DNA of 64,000 bases from Sulfurovum sp. UBA12169. Lineage in GTDB: Bacteria; Campylobacterota; Campylobacteria; Campylobacterales; Sulfurovaceae. The DNA lies in NCBI GenBank assembly GCA_002742845.1, contig DLUH01000004.1, positions 41,356 to 105,355 of the forward strand, written 5' to 3'. The translations under genes were made by a program, and so were the position numbers. How positions within the stretch are numbered: the first letter of the stretch is position 1; each line of letters begins with the position of its first letter. Below the pieces are notes generated by a model. The model was given only the letters and a program-made list of their open reading frames with translations, was not told the DNA's origin and made no database searches. This document shows positions 16,761 to 25,202 of the stretch, piece by piece.

Positions 16761-18593
16761 ATGAAACAAACATTAATGGGAAATGATGCGATTGCGTGGG
16801 GGCTTATCCATGCAAATGTGGATATGGTCAGCGGATATCCCGGAACGCCTTCGAGCGAGATATTGAGCGGGGTTCAGAAGATCAAAAAGATGCTCAGCCT
16901 TCCGGTCTATGCGGAGTGGGGAGCCAACGAAAAGGTAGGGTTTGAGGTGGCCTATGCAGGCGCGATTGCAGGGAAAAGAACGTGTGCCACGATGAAACAG
17001 GTAGGGCTCAACGTGGCAAGCGATGCATTGATGAGTGCGGCATATATCGGCAATCTAGGAAGCATGCTGCTCGTTTCTGCCGACGACCCCGGATTTTACT
17101 CCTCCCAGACAGAGCAAGACAGTCGGGTGTTTGCAAAATTTGCAAGAATTCCCGTGCTCGATCCTTCAACACCCCAGGATGCGTATGATTTTACAAAACT
17201 CGGAGTGGAGCTTTCTGAGAAATTCCAAATCCCCGTCATGCTTCGCCCGGTCATGCGCGTATGTCATGCGAGAGAAATTATCGAAATGGACGATGCCACA
17301 GAATTTAAGCCAAACGCGGGCAAGTTTGTACGCGATGTGCCAAGATGGGGCGCAGTGCCCAGAGACGGCAGGTTTGTTCAAGGATTGGATCAGCTTGAGC
17401 GTGTTGAGACGATAGCCAAATACAATTGGGAGCATTTTTTAAAACCGCAATTTGAGGCATACCAGGGCGGCGGACTGCTTATCATCACAAGCGGCACGGG
17501 GTACGGGTTTACGCAGGAGACGCTTAAAGATTTGGGTCTTGAAGCAGACGTTGTGAAAATCATCATGCCTTATCCTCTTCCGGCAAAAGAGATTCAAGCC
17601 CGTTTTGATGCCTACGAAAAGGTGCTTGTCGTCGAAGAGCCGTATCCTTGCATCGAAGAACAGATCGCTCATCCCAAAGTTTACGGCAAAAATACAAATA
17701 CTGTTCACAAAATCGACGAGATGAAAAAAGAGGAGATACTAAAAGCGCTCCAAAAGATAGAGTTTTACAAGGGTGAAAATATCTATGAAGCGCCAAAGAT
17801 CGATTTGGGCTTTAGCGTTCCTGCGCGTCCGCCTGCCCTTTGTCCCGGATGTCCACATAGGGATGTTTATTATGCGATCATGAAGGTGTTTAAAAGAAAA
17901 AAATCCATCTATCCTTCAGATATCGGATGCTACACGTTAGGCATCGCACAAGGCGCGATCGATTCACTCTTGTGTATGGGCGCTTCGGTGGCTATGGCAA
18001 GCGGCTTTGCGCTGGCAGACCCTACCAAAGACGTGGTGGCAACGATCGGGGACGGTACGTTTTTCCATTCGGGTATCCCGCCTCTTTTGAACGCGATCTA
18101 TCAAGGACACAGATTTGTGCTGGTGATTTTGGACAACTCGACCATTGCCATGACAGGAAGACAGGTAACCCCAAGCCGAGTCCACCGCCCTATCGATATT
18201 AAAAAGATCGTTGAAGGAATGGGGGTCGAGTGCATGGAGCATCACTATAGTTATAAGATGCACGAAAATGTCGATTTTTTCAAAAAAGTCAAAGCAAAAT
18301 ATGAGGCAAATACTTCCGGTCCGACGGTTGTGGTGGTACGGGAGTTTTGTATTCTCGATGCGGAACGTGCGCCTGATTTCGTTCCCAGCATTTACGTGAA
18401 AGTGGATGAAGAGTTGTGTGTGGCATGCGATCAGTGTACCACCGTGTATAAATGCCCTCCTATGTCTTACAACGAAAAAGGCAAAATCGAGATAGATCCT
18501 TTCTTGTGTGCAGGATGCGCAGGATGCCTTGAAGTAGTCTGTCCTACGGATGCATTTATCGTTGATGAAAATTATCTCAAAAAGGGGATGTAG
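16761..18593 (+). CDS. iorA: Indolepyruvate:ferredoxin oxidoreductase alpha subunit
   Basis: TPP- and Fe-S-dependent subunit that oxidatively decarboxylates aryl-pyruvates from aromatic amino acids to aryl-acetyl-CoA, passing electrons to ferredoxin. The N-terminal pyrimidine-binding domain starts GNDAIAWGLI, with SGYPGTPSSEI. The C-terminal half holds PALCPGCPHRD, TPP-binding GDGTFFHSG with the NSTIAMTG segment, and a C-terminal ferredoxin domain with CVACDQC and CAGCAGCLEVVCP. Length 610 residues is normal. iorB follows with 1 bp between genes. Confidence 0.93.
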   Translation: MKQTLMGNDAIAWGLIHANVDMVSGYPGTPSSEILSGVQKIKKMLSLPVYAEWGANEKVGFEVAYAGAIAGKRTCATMKQVGLNVASDALMSAAYIGNLGSMLLVSADDPGFYSSQTEQDSRVFAKFARIPVLDPSTPQDAYDFTKLGVELSEKFQIPVMLRPVMRVCHAREIIEMDDATEFKPNAGKFVRDVPRWGAVPRDGRFVQGLDQLERVETIAKYNWEHFLKPQFEAYQGGGLLIITSGTGYGFTQETLKDLGLEADVVKIIMPYPLPAKEIQARFDAYEKVLVVEEPYPCIEEQIAHPKVYGKNTNTVHKIDEMKKEEILKALQKIEFYKGENIYEAPKIDLGFSVPARPPALCPGCPHRDVYYAIMKVFKRKKSIYPSDIGCYTLGIAQGAIDSLLCMGASVAMASGFALADPTKDVVATIGDGTFFHSGIPPLLNAIYQGHRFVLVILDNSTIAMTGRQVTPSRVHRPIDIKKIVEGMGVECMEHHYSYKMHENVDFFKKVKAKYEANTSGPTVVVVREFCILDAERAPDFVPSIYVKVDEELCVACDQCTTVYKCPPMSYNEKGKIEIDPFLCAGCAGCLEVVCPTDAFIVDENYLKKGM

Positions 18594-18594
18594 T

Positions 18595-19119
18595 ATGAAG
18601 TATCAAATCGTCATCGCCGGATTCGGCGGGCAAGGGGTGGTTTTTTTGGTCAAAGTGCTTGCCATTTGTGCGGGAAATCGGGATATTGCCTTTTTGGGCA
18701 CAGAAAATCACGGAATGAGCCAAAGGGGAGGGGCTGTCAGCTGCGATATCAAAATCGGCGATTTTACAAATCCGGTTATTGATAAAAACCAAGCCGACGT
18801 CATCATAGGGCTTGATTCCAACGAGAGTTTAAGAAATATTGCCTTTTTGAAAACCGGCGGTACAATGGTCGTGAATGCCAAACCGGACTATCCTTCTTTG
18901 CCTTTTGCTGTCGCAAGAGCGGATGCCAATGCAAAGGCGTTGCAAGGAGCGTTCCCCATCCAGGGGCTGAACGTGTATATGCTCGGGGTTGCTTTGGCCG
19001 GGGTGAAGGATTTTCCGTTCAGCGTCGAAGAGGTAGAAAAAGCTATTGCACAGATGAATCCAAAAGTTGCGCAGCAAAATATTGAAATTTTGCAGATGGC
19101 GATGAATGATTGTAAATGA
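18595..19119 (+). CDS. iorB: Indolepyruvate:ferredoxin oxidoreductase beta subunit
   Basis: The gamma-type 2-oxoacid oxidoreductase domain of the two-subunit IOR. The sequence begins IVIAGFGGQGVVFL, continues with the GTENHGMSQRGGAVSCDIKIG segment typical of this domain, and is 174 residues long. The start is ATG 18595, just after the iorA stop, with GGGGATG as ribosome site; the longer frame from 18550 would lie inside iorA. The stop overlaps the paaK start in an ATGA junction, so the genes are coupled. Confidence 0.92.
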   Translation: MKYQIVIAGFGGQGVVFLVKVLAICAGNRDIAFLGTENHGMSQRGGAVSCDIKIGDFTNPVIDKNQADVIIGLDSNESLRNIAFLKTGGTMVVNAKPDYPSLPFAVARADANAKALQGAFPIQGLNVYMLGVALAGVKDFPFSVEEVEKAIAQMNPKVAQQNIEILQMAMNDCK

Positions 19120-20447
19120 TGGGGGACACAAAAGAGATGATTTGGAATAAAATTGAAAGCAGTCCAAGAGAAACGATTGAGCAGCTTCAGCTGTCGCGGC
19201 TAAAAGATACCGTGCAAAGAGTATACACTCTCACGCCTTTTTATTGTCAGAAATTTGAACAATCGGGCATAAAGCCAGAAGATATCACCTCTTTAAGCGA
19301 TATCAAAAAACTTCCCTTTACCACCAAAAAAGATCTGCGCGCACACTATCCGTTCGGACTTTTTACCGTTCCCATGAGCGAGGTCGTTAGAATTCACAGT
19401 TCGAGCGGAACAACCGGAAAGCCCACCGTCGTAGGATATACACAGTCGGATATGGAGGTTTGGGACGAGGTCATGGCAAGAGTATTTACAATGGCCGGAA
19501 CAACCGCAGAAGATATTGTCCACAACGGATACGGCTATGGACTTTTTACCGGAGGCCTGGGAATGCATAACGGCGTGCAAAAAGTGGGCGCAACGATCGT
19601 TCCTGCCAGCAGCGGTTTTACGGAAAGGCAGTTAATGCTGATGAAAGATTTTGGCGCAACGATTTTGGCGGTGACGCCTTCTTTCGCACTGCACATGGCC
19701 GAAGTTGCAAAAAAAGCCGGATCTGATTATCTGAAGGATTATAAACTCAAAGCGGGTGTCTTCGGCGCGGAACCTACTTCAAAAGGGTTGAAAGAAGAAG
19801 TAAGCAAAGCATGGGGGATAGACTATCACGAAGTATACGGGCTCAGCGAGATTATCGGACCTGGCGTTGCGTGCAGCTGCAAAAAGTCCGACCTTTTGCA
19901 TGTCTTTGAAGACCATTTTTTTGTCGAGATTATCGATCCGGCAACGGGAGAAGAAGTACCCGAAGGCCAAAGGGGAGAACTGGTGATCACCCCGCTTACC
20001 AAACAAGCGCTGCTGCTGTTAAGATACAGAACGGGCGACATTACCTCTATCACGAAAGAACCATGCCGATGCGGCAGAACGATGTTAAGAATGGAGTCTA
20101 TCGTAGGAAGAACAGATGATATGCTCATCATCGGCGGCGTGAACGTCTATCCTTCTCAGATTGAGCATGTCATTTCCAATGCGTATGGCGTGACGTTGAA
20201 TTATCAGATTATCGCCGATAAAAAAGGCTACCTGGACAAGCTGGAAATTCATATCGAAGTGAGCGATGAGATCGTATGCGATAATGTTGCCCAGATGGAA
20301 AATATCAAAAAAAGTATCCAGGCGGCGTTGTTGAACAATCTCTACATCAATGCGACCGTCAGGCTGGTAGAGCCAAGAAGCATAGAGCGCAGCATGGGCA
20401 AAGCAGTAAGAATTATTGACAAAAGGAAATCCGATGAGCAAAATTAA
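19116..20447 (+). CDS. paaK: Phenylacetate-CoA ligase
   Basis: AMP-forming ligase that joins aryl-acetates to CoA, or runs in reverse to conserve energy from aryl-acetyl-CoA made by IorAB. The P-loop-like signature SSSGTTGKPTVVGYT, the YGLSEIIGPG motif and the RTGDI hinge region are clear, and a Cys-X-Cys-Gly pair (CRCGR) occurs before the C-terminal lid. Length 443 residues is standard. The start overlaps iorB by 4 bp. Confidence 0.92.
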   Translation: MMGDTKEMIWNKIESSPRETIEQLQLSRLKDTVQRVYTLTPFYCQKFEQSGIKPEDITSLSDIKKLPFTTKKDLRAHYPFGLFTVPMSEVVRIHSSSGTTGKPTVVGYTQSDMEVWDEVMARVFTMAGTTAEDIVHNGYGYGLFTGGLGMHNGVQKVGATIVPASSGFTERQLMLMKDFGATILAVTPSFALHMAEVAKKAGSDYLKDYKLKAGVFGAEPTSKGLKEEVSKAWGIDYHEVYGLSEIIGPGVACSCKKSDLLHVFEDHFFVEIIDPATGEEVPEGQRGELVITPLTKQALLLLRYRTGDITSITKEPCRCGRTMLRMESIVGRTDDMLIIGGVNVYPSQIEHVISNAYGVTLNYQIIADKKGYLDKLEIHIEVSDEIVCDNVAQMENIKKSIQAALLNNLYINATVRLVEPRSIERSMGKAVRIIDKRKSDEQN

Positions 20448-20853
20448 GCAGCTTTCCGTTTTTATGGAGAACAAAAAAGGAGAATTGAGCGACGTCATGA
20501 CTCTCCTTTCGCAAAACAACATTTCGATCAAATCGATCAATCTGGTGGATTCGGCTGATTTTGGAATTTTAAAGCTGATCGTGGATGAGGAACAAAAAAC
20601 AAAGCATATCTTGGATGAAGCCGGATTTTCGGTAAAAATCGTTGATGTTTTTGCCGTTGCCATAGATGATCATGTGGGCAGTTTTCACGAGGTTGTCTCG
20701 GCGCTTTCGCAAAATGATATCAACATCGAGTATACCTATACTGTCAACAACGGCCAAAACGGTGCATTCGTTTTTAAAGTGGGTGCCGGCGATTTTCAAA
20801 AAGCAACAGAAGCGTTAAGCAAAGCAGGCGTACAATTGCTGCAAAAAATATAA
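20434..20853 (+). CDS. Tandem ACT-domain protein
   Basis: A 139-residue protein of two ACT domains (about 4-70 and 72-138), small-molecule-binding modules that usually sense amino acids. It starts at ATG 20434 behind AAAGGAAA, 14 bp inside the end of paaK. ACT proteins of this type regularly accompany paaK/ior genes, where they may sense aromatic amino acids or aryl-acetyl-CoA. No catalytic or DNA-binding domain is attached. Confidence 0.85.
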   Translation: MSKIKQLSVFMENKKGELSDVMTLLSQNNISIKSINLVDSADFGILKLIVDEEQKTKHILDEAGFSVKIVDVFAVAIDDHVGSFHEVVSALSQNDINIEYTYTVNNGQNGAFVFKVGAGDFQKATEALSKAGVQLLQKI

Positions 20854-20864
20854 GCGGGGATCCT

Positions 20865-21287
20865 TTGGACAAAAGCGAAGTAGAAAAAGAAGATATCGAT
20901 TTTTTGCAGCATATCGGCGGAGAACTTATCAATTTAAGCGACGGGTATGCGGAAGTTGCCTTTGAGATACAGCCTTATCATAAGCAGCATCACGGTACCG
21001 TGCACGGCGGAGCTATCGCAACGCTGGCGGATCATACAGGGTGGTATGCGGTCATCTCCGAAATACCCAGCGGCTTTAGCAGCGTGACGATAGAACTGAA
21101 GGTAAACTATCTCAAGCCTGCCGCCGGAGAAGTGCTCAGTGCGCAAGCAAAAGTGATCAACCGGACAAAAAGAACGGCGTTTGCCACGATAGAGATTTTT
21201 GCAAAAGACACATTGATTGCTTATGCAACGGGGACATACGCCGTTTTTCAAGAGAGAGAAAATGCTCACACCCAAAGAGATAAGTAA
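20865..21287 (+). CDS. PaaI-family hotdog-fold thioesterase
   Basis: A 140-residue single hotdog domain with the PaaI signature HGTVHGGAIATLADHTGW, in which the HGG turn and the Asp are characteristic, followed by SVTIELKVNYLKPA. It probably hydrolyses aryl-acetyl-CoA or another acyl-CoA made by the neighbouring ior/paaK genes. The start is TTG 20865 behind GGGGATC; no in-frame ATG exists before the conserved core. The end overlaps the next gene by 26 bp. Confidence 0.85.
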   Translation: MDKSEVEKEDIDFLQHIGGELINLSDGYAEVAFEIQPYHKQHHGTVHGGAIATLADHTGWYAVISEIPSGFSSVTIELKVNYLKPAAGEVLSAQAKVINRTKRTAFATIEIFAKDTLIAYATGTYAVFQERENAHTQRDK

Positions 21288-21696
21288 ACTGTTTGAAGTA
21301 CAGGTCAATACGCTGTACAATTGGCAAAAAACAAAACCAAAACTGTATCGGTATTTGCAAAATGCAGACTACAACATCCAAAAAAATGATGAGATCAACG
21401 TTTTGCTGCAAGAATACGCAGTGACGGTACAGTTTAATTTCACTATAGAAGAGATCCTTTATCTGGTACATTCCAAGACGGAACTTTTGTCGATAGAGGA
21501 CATTAAAAATTTTGAAAAGATATTTATGGGGGCAGAGTATAAAAACATTCCCGAAAATCCGATCCTCTTTTCTATCTATGATAAAATTTTGGGATTAAAT
21601 ATCATCGAAAAGTATATTTTTTATAAAAAAATCTACAAATACAGACAGTCGCCTGATATCAAGATCCATGAATTTTTTAGCGAGTTTCTTGCGTGA
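21262..21696 (+). CDS. Small HTH-containing protein of unknown function
   Basis: A 144-residue protein starting MLTPKEISKLFEVQVNTLYNW, a helix-turn-helix of the kind used to read DNA. The rest is helical and charged with no recognised effector domain. I chose ATG 21262 behind GAGAGAAA within the thioesterase end; the longer frame lacks a ribosome site. A truncated copy of a similar N-terminus occurs at 22479-22538. It may regulate the ior/paaK group, which is inference. Confidence 0.65.
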   Translation: MLTPKEISKLFEVQVNTLYNWQKTKPKLYRYLQNADYNIQKNDEINVLLQEYAVTVQFNFTIEEILYLVHSKTELLSIEDIKNFEKIFMGAEYKNIPENPILFSIYDKILGLNIIEKYIFYKKIYKYRQSPDIKIHEFFSEFLA

Positions 21697-22307
21697 TTTT
21701 CTCTTTTATAGAAGGTTTTTTGCTGGGAGCCGGCGCAGCTGTTCCGCTTGGTCCGATCAATCTTTTGATCATGAATGAAGCTATCAGAGAGTATAAAAAC
21801 GGCGTGATGATAGGTCTGGGCGCTATGAGCGCAGACATTACCTACCTGCTTTTCATTTTATTTGGAATCATCGCCTATCTCAATCAGCCCTTTGTACTCA
21901 ATGTTATTTCGTTGGCAGGAGGAATATTTTTGCTCTATCTTGCCTGGAATATTTTCAAAGGCAGAAAAAAGCCTCTAGCGGACATTGCGGCGGATACGGC
22001 GCAAAAAAATGCATTGAAGCTGTATATAAAAGGGTACCTTTTGACGTTGTTAAATCCCTATACTATCGCTTTTTGGCTAAGTGCTGCAGGGTATGTTGCA
22101 AGTAAAAATCTGGATTTTTTCATTACATTTTTTGGCTTGTTTAGTGCTATCTTTCTTTGGATAACACTGATGCCGCTCATTATCTATAAGACAAAACATA
22201 AAATCTCCCATACTCTTTCCCATAGGATTCATCTTGTCTCTTCGCTTATTCTTTTTGGATTTGGAACGATGATGCTGATGAATTTTGTTTCTCATTTTCA
22301 CGTTTAA
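21693..22307 (+). CDS. LysE/RhtB-family exporter
   Basis: A 204-residue inner-membrane protein with six hydrophobic segments and the LysE-family opening GFLLGAGAAVPLGPINLLIMNEA, in which the Pro-Gly-Pro-like turn is conserved, plus the LLNPYTIAFW motif in the middle. Members export amino acids or related compounds; the substrate here is not determined. The start GTG 21693 overlaps the HTH gene by 4 bp, so the two are coupled. Confidence 0.85.
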   Translation: MIFSFIEGFLLGAGAAVPLGPINLLIMNEAIREYKNGVMIGLGAMSADITYLLFILFGIIAYLNQPFVLNVISLAGGIFLLYLAWNIFKGRKKPLADIAADTAQKNALKLYIKGYLLTLLNPYTIAFWLSAAGYVASKNLDFFITFFGLFSAIFLWITLMPLIIYKTKHKISHTLSHRIHLVSSLILFGFGTMMLMNFVSHFHV

Positions 22308-22827
22308 AACTTTTGTGCAGGTTTCTCTTTTTTGCATCGCGAATGACAGAGATACTTTTATATATTGCTATGAAATACTACGCTGCATATAGTGGAAAGT
22401 GTGAGAACGGCAAAAACTAACCCATTAACATTGAGGCGGTATTCGCCTACAATTATAAAAATCCATAGGAAACCAAAGATGACACAACAACAAATAAGTA
22501 AACTTTTAGACTTGCCGGAGAGAATACTAAGAGATTGAAACTTGCCTCTTTCAACATGTTTAATCAAAAATTGTTCTAGCAAGACAAAATATGTCTAATC
22601 GTTTTATTATAATTTTTAAAATAATAGGACATTTTTGACAGAATTTGTGCGCCGGTTTCTTTGCCGCCGCAAGCCTTTTGAAGAGTATCAACCAAATTGT
22701 TTTCTCATCGCTCTTCGGATAAACGGAGGAGAAAAAGTGATTTGTGATAGCGGATCGATTTCTTGGAAATTATTATATAATGTGTGCTGGACTTCATGTC
22801 AAAAATAGCAGGATCGGAGGAATAGAT
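22308..22827. other. 520-bp gene-poor stretch
   Basis: Holds a promoter-like TTGAGG-N17-TATAAA near 22428-22456 followed by a short broken HTH frame (22479-22538), a TATAAT at about 22775, and GAAGAG/CTCTTC complementary segments near 22680-22715. I see no RNA gene. A 74-codon hydrophobic frame on the minus strand lacks a ribosome site and is not called. Confidence 0.4.
22479..22538 (+). pseudogene. Truncated HTH-gene remnant
   Basis: ATG behind AGGAAA opens a 19-codon frame, MTQQQISKLLDLPERILRD then TGA. The segment resembles the N-terminal helix-turn-helix of the intact gene at 21262. Moving one base at the stop would restore a Trp-Lys continuation for some 13 codons, so a frameshift plus deletion is likely. 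Confidence 0.4.
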
Positions 22828-23151
22828 ATGAAAGAGAAAAACGAGATAGATGAATTTGATATTACAATCACAAAAGTTTCTATGGCAAAAAATGTAAAAA
22901 TCGCCGTAATAGGGGTTGGAGGAGGAGGCGGGAATATGATTAACGTTCTTGCAAAAAGTGCCATCCGAGATCATATCAAACTGGTTTCTGCCAATACGGA
23001 TGCTCAGGCCCTAGAAGACTGTACAGCTGATACAAAAATTTTATTAGGGCCAAATACTACCAAAGGGCAAGGTGCCGGTATGGACCCTGAGTTGGGCAAA
23101 AGAGCAGCGCTTGAAAGCTATGAAGAAATCAAAGAAGCCTTGAAATACTAG
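22828..23151 (+). CDS. Truncated FtsZ-like protein (GTPase N-terminal subdomain only)
   Basis: A 107-residue protein matching the first third of FtsZ: KIAVIGVGGGGGNMINVL is the nucleotide-binding T1 loop, LVSANTDAQAL the next strand, and GQGAGMDPELGKRAALES the T3 region. The frame stops at EALKY, just before the place where FtsZ has its tubulin signature GGGTGTG, so GTP hydrolysis and polymerisation surfaces are absent. A full FtsZ has about 370 residues. It nevertheless has an excellent ribosome site (GGAGGA, 6 bp before ATG 22828), and no FtsZ-like sequence continues after the stop. Either a decayed paralogue or a small FtsZ-interacting protein; I cannot tell which. Confidence 0.7.
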   Translation: MKEKNEIDEFDITITKVSMAKNVKIAVIGVGGGGGNMINVLAKSAIRDHIKLVSANTDAQALEDCTADTKILLGPNTTKGQGAGMDPELGKRAALESYEEIKEALKY

Positions 23152-23157
23152 ACTCTC

Positions 23158-23235
23158 CGATTTCATAAGAGAGAAAAAGAGAGTAAAGAGTATGAAATCG
23201 CCCATAAGCAGCAAATGAAATCCTGCCGCTTATGG
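23158..23235. repeat. Two adjacent inverted repeats
   Basis: First pair CGATTTCATA/TATGAAATCG (23158-23167 and 23191-23200) encloses a purine-only 23-base loop. Second pair CCATAAGC/GCTTATGG (23202-23209 and 23228-23235) with two more pairs inside. Neither is followed by a T run, so they are not simple terminators; they may be RNA structures after the FtsZ-like gene. Confidence 0.55.
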
Positions 23236-23257
23236 TAAGAGGAAGTTATTTTGGAGG

Positions 23258-23698
23258 TTATTTTATTTCGATTTTTTTGACGTCTTTGTCGATCTTTTTC
23301 AATTTTGGTATCACCACCTCAAGCATTCCTTCTTCACAATTCGCTTTGATATTTTCACTGTCTGCATTGTCAGGCAATGTAAAACTTCTTTGAAATTTGC
23401 CATAACTGCTTTCCATTTTGTAGTAATCTTTTTTCTTGACTTCATTCTTGATCTTTCTTTCACCCGAAATGGTCAAAACGTCATCTTTGAGGTCAACATG
23501 GATATCTTTTTTGTTTACACCGGGCAAATCTACTTCGATATGATAGGCAAACTCACCTTCTCTTGTGTTGACTGCCGGGGTAAAACCGGAAATATTCGCA
23601 AGCTCTCCTCTCCCTGATGAGGGAACATTAAACGCACCCATCAATCTTTCTTCTAATTCTCTAAAATCTTTTGCCGGATCAAATTTTGTCAGTAACAT
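23258..23698 (-). CDS. Small heat-shock protein, Hsp20 family
   Basis: A 146-residue chaperone with an alpha-crystallin domain at about residues 45-135 (FAYHIEVDLPGVNKKDIHV, LTISGERK, YGKFQRSFTLP, and the final VVIPKLKK with the I-x-I/V-like tail). Holds unfolding proteins under stress. Shine-Dalgarno AAAGGAG precedes the ATG. It has its own near-ideal promoter with a palindromic element (23726-23754). Confidence 0.92.
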   Translation of the reverse strand: MLLTKFDPAKDFRELEERLMGAFNVPSSGRGELANISGFTPAVNTREGEFAYHIEVDLPGVNKKDIHVDLKDDVLTISGERKIKNEVKKKDYYKMESSYGKFQRSFTLPDNADSENIKANCEEGMLEVVIPKLKKIDKDVKKIEIK

Positions 23699-23725
23699 AA
23701 AAACTCCTTTAAAATTTTATATTTT

Positions 23726-23754
23726 ATTATAAGACTTTAGTCTTCCATTGTCAA
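23726..23754 (-). promoter_or_regulatory. Consensus sigma70 promoter of hsp20 with embedded palindrome
   Basis: On the minus strand TTGACA (23754-23749), exactly 17 bp, then TATAAT (23731-23726). A perfect 14-bp palindrome AAGACT-TT-AGTCTT (23731-23744) fills the promoter-proximal spacer up to the -10, the expected site for a repressor. It does not match CIRCE or the HspR box as I know them. Confidence 0.75.
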
Positions 23755-23871
23755 GTATTTTAACAAAAAATTTAAATATAGTTTATCAACCGATAATATT
23801 TGATTTTCTAGAGCGTTTTTACATATTTTTTGATATGCTATAAAATAATAAGATAAAAAGAAGGAGAAAAT

Positions 23872-25074
23872 ATGTACCTTTTTGCTTCCGAAGCCGTATC
23901 GGCAGGACATCCTGACAAATGCGCCGATATCATTGCCGATGCGATAGTGGATGCGCTTTTACAGCAAGATCCCGAAGCCAAAGTGGCTACCGAAGTTATG
24001 CTAAGCGGCAAGCATGTTATTATCGGCGGGGAAGTTAAAACGAAAGTGCCCGTCGAGGAGGCATTTTATCGCCGTATCGTTTTGGACACTTTTGCCAAAA
24101 TCGGCTACCCCGAAATCGGTTTTGATGTCGGAGAAACGTTGGATCCTAAAAAATGCGATATTTATATCTTTGTAAGCCGGCAGTCTCCCGATATTACGAT
24201 GGGGGTTGTAAAAAAAGATCGCCAAATCGGCGCAGGGGATCAGGGCCTCATGTTCGGCTATGCCACAAGCGAGCGTGAGGATTTTATGCCCACAGCATTC
24301 GTGTACGCCAGAGAAATACGCGATGTGCTTTATGAGCACGCCAAAGCGCATCCGGGCATATTTGGCGTTGACCTCAAAACGCAAGTGCTGATGGATTACG
24401 GAACCAAAGCAAATTTTGATGAATGCAAACCGCTTTGTGTCTCAAAAATCATTGTTGCCGTCTCTCACAATAAAGATATTCCTTTGCCGCAGATTCAAGA
24501 ACTCGTAAAAAAACTGATATGCAAAAATGTTTCTTTTGCCCCCGGACATTATGATGAGGCAAAAATCGATTTTTATATCAATAATACGGGCAGATTTGTG
24601 GTGCACGGCCCTATTGCAGATTCGGGACTTACGGGCAGAAAAGTGGTATGCGATACGTACGGGGGATATGCTCCCGTCGGAGGGGGCTCGCAAAGCTCCA
24701 AAGACTACTCCAAAGTAGACAGGTCGGCATTGTATGCTTCAAGATGGATTGCCAAGCATATCGTGGCAGCAGGTTTGGCGAAAAAAGCATTGGTGCAGCT
24801 GAGCTACGTCATCGCCGAGCCAAAACCCACCTCCCTGAGTGTAGATACTTTGGGCACTTCATTAACAAAAATGACTGATGAAGTCTTATCAGAAAAAATT
24901 TTTGAAAAATTTGAATTGACACCACGATGGATTACCGATAAATTTAATCTTGACAAGCCCTCTATCAGTAATTTTCTCTATGCCGATATTGCAGCGAAGG
25001 GTCAGGTGGGCTATGCGGCTTATCCATGGGAACAGCTCGATATGCTAGAGTGGTTTAAAACGCTAAAAGTCTAG
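23872..25074 (+). CDS. metK: S-adenosylmethionine synthase
   Basis: Makes S-adenosylmethionine from methionine and ATP in the cytoplasm. Conserved blocks include SEAVSAGHPDKCADIIADA (methionine/ATP site), GAGDQGLMFGYA (the ATP-binding GAGDQG motif), GPIADSGLTGRKVVCDTYGG and the P-loop-like GGGSQSSKDYSKVDRS, where a Ser occurs at a position often Ala or Phe. Length 400 residues is usual. An AAGGAG site lies before the ATG, and an extended -10 (TGCTATAAA) about 35 bp upstream. Confidence 0.95.
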   Translation: MYLFASEAVSAGHPDKCADIIADAIVDALLQQDPEAKVATEVMLSGKHVIIGGEVKTKVPVEEAFYRRIVLDTFAKIGYPEIGFDVGETLDPKKCDIYIFVSRQSPDITMGVVKKDRQIGAGDQGLMFGYATSEREDFMPTAFVYAREIRDVLYEHAKAHPGIFGVDLKTQVLMDYGTKANFDECKPLCVSKIIVAVSHNKDIPLPQIQELVKKLICKNVSFAPGHYDEAKIDFYINNTGRFVVHGPIADSGLTGRKVVCDTYGGYAPVGGGSQSSKDYSKVDRSALYASRWIAKHIVAAGLAKKALVQLSYVIAEPKPTSLSVDTLGTSLTKMTDEVLSEKIFEKFELTPRWITDKFNLDKPSISNFLYADIAAKGQVGYAAYPWEQLDMLEWFKTLKV

Positions 25075-25145
25075 CCAGGTTTTTGTTTTTTGGCTGAGTC
25101 GTTGATGCCGCAGGGTTCTTTATCCTAAAATTAGAGTAATTGCCC

Positions 25146-25174
25146 TTGACAATAATATTTTACCACGTTATCAT
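25146..25174 (+). promoter_or_regulatory. Promoter for yceI-tetR unit
   Basis: TTGACA at 25146-25151, 17-bp spacer, TATCAT at 25169-25174. A short inverted repeat GTTA-N5-TAAC overlaps the -10 and may be an operator, possibly for the TetR-type protein encoded next. Confidence 0.55.
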
Positions 25175-25202
25175 GTAACATAAATACTTTAAAGGATAAA
25201 TT

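Noticed and set aside
22358..22582. Minus-strand 74-codon hydrophobic frame
   Set aside because: TTG start without a ribosome site, overlaps the broken HTH remnant, no recognisable family.
25072..25098. AGCCA/TGGCT hairpin after metK
   Set aside because: Five-bp stem with a T-rich loop and no following T run; too weak to call.
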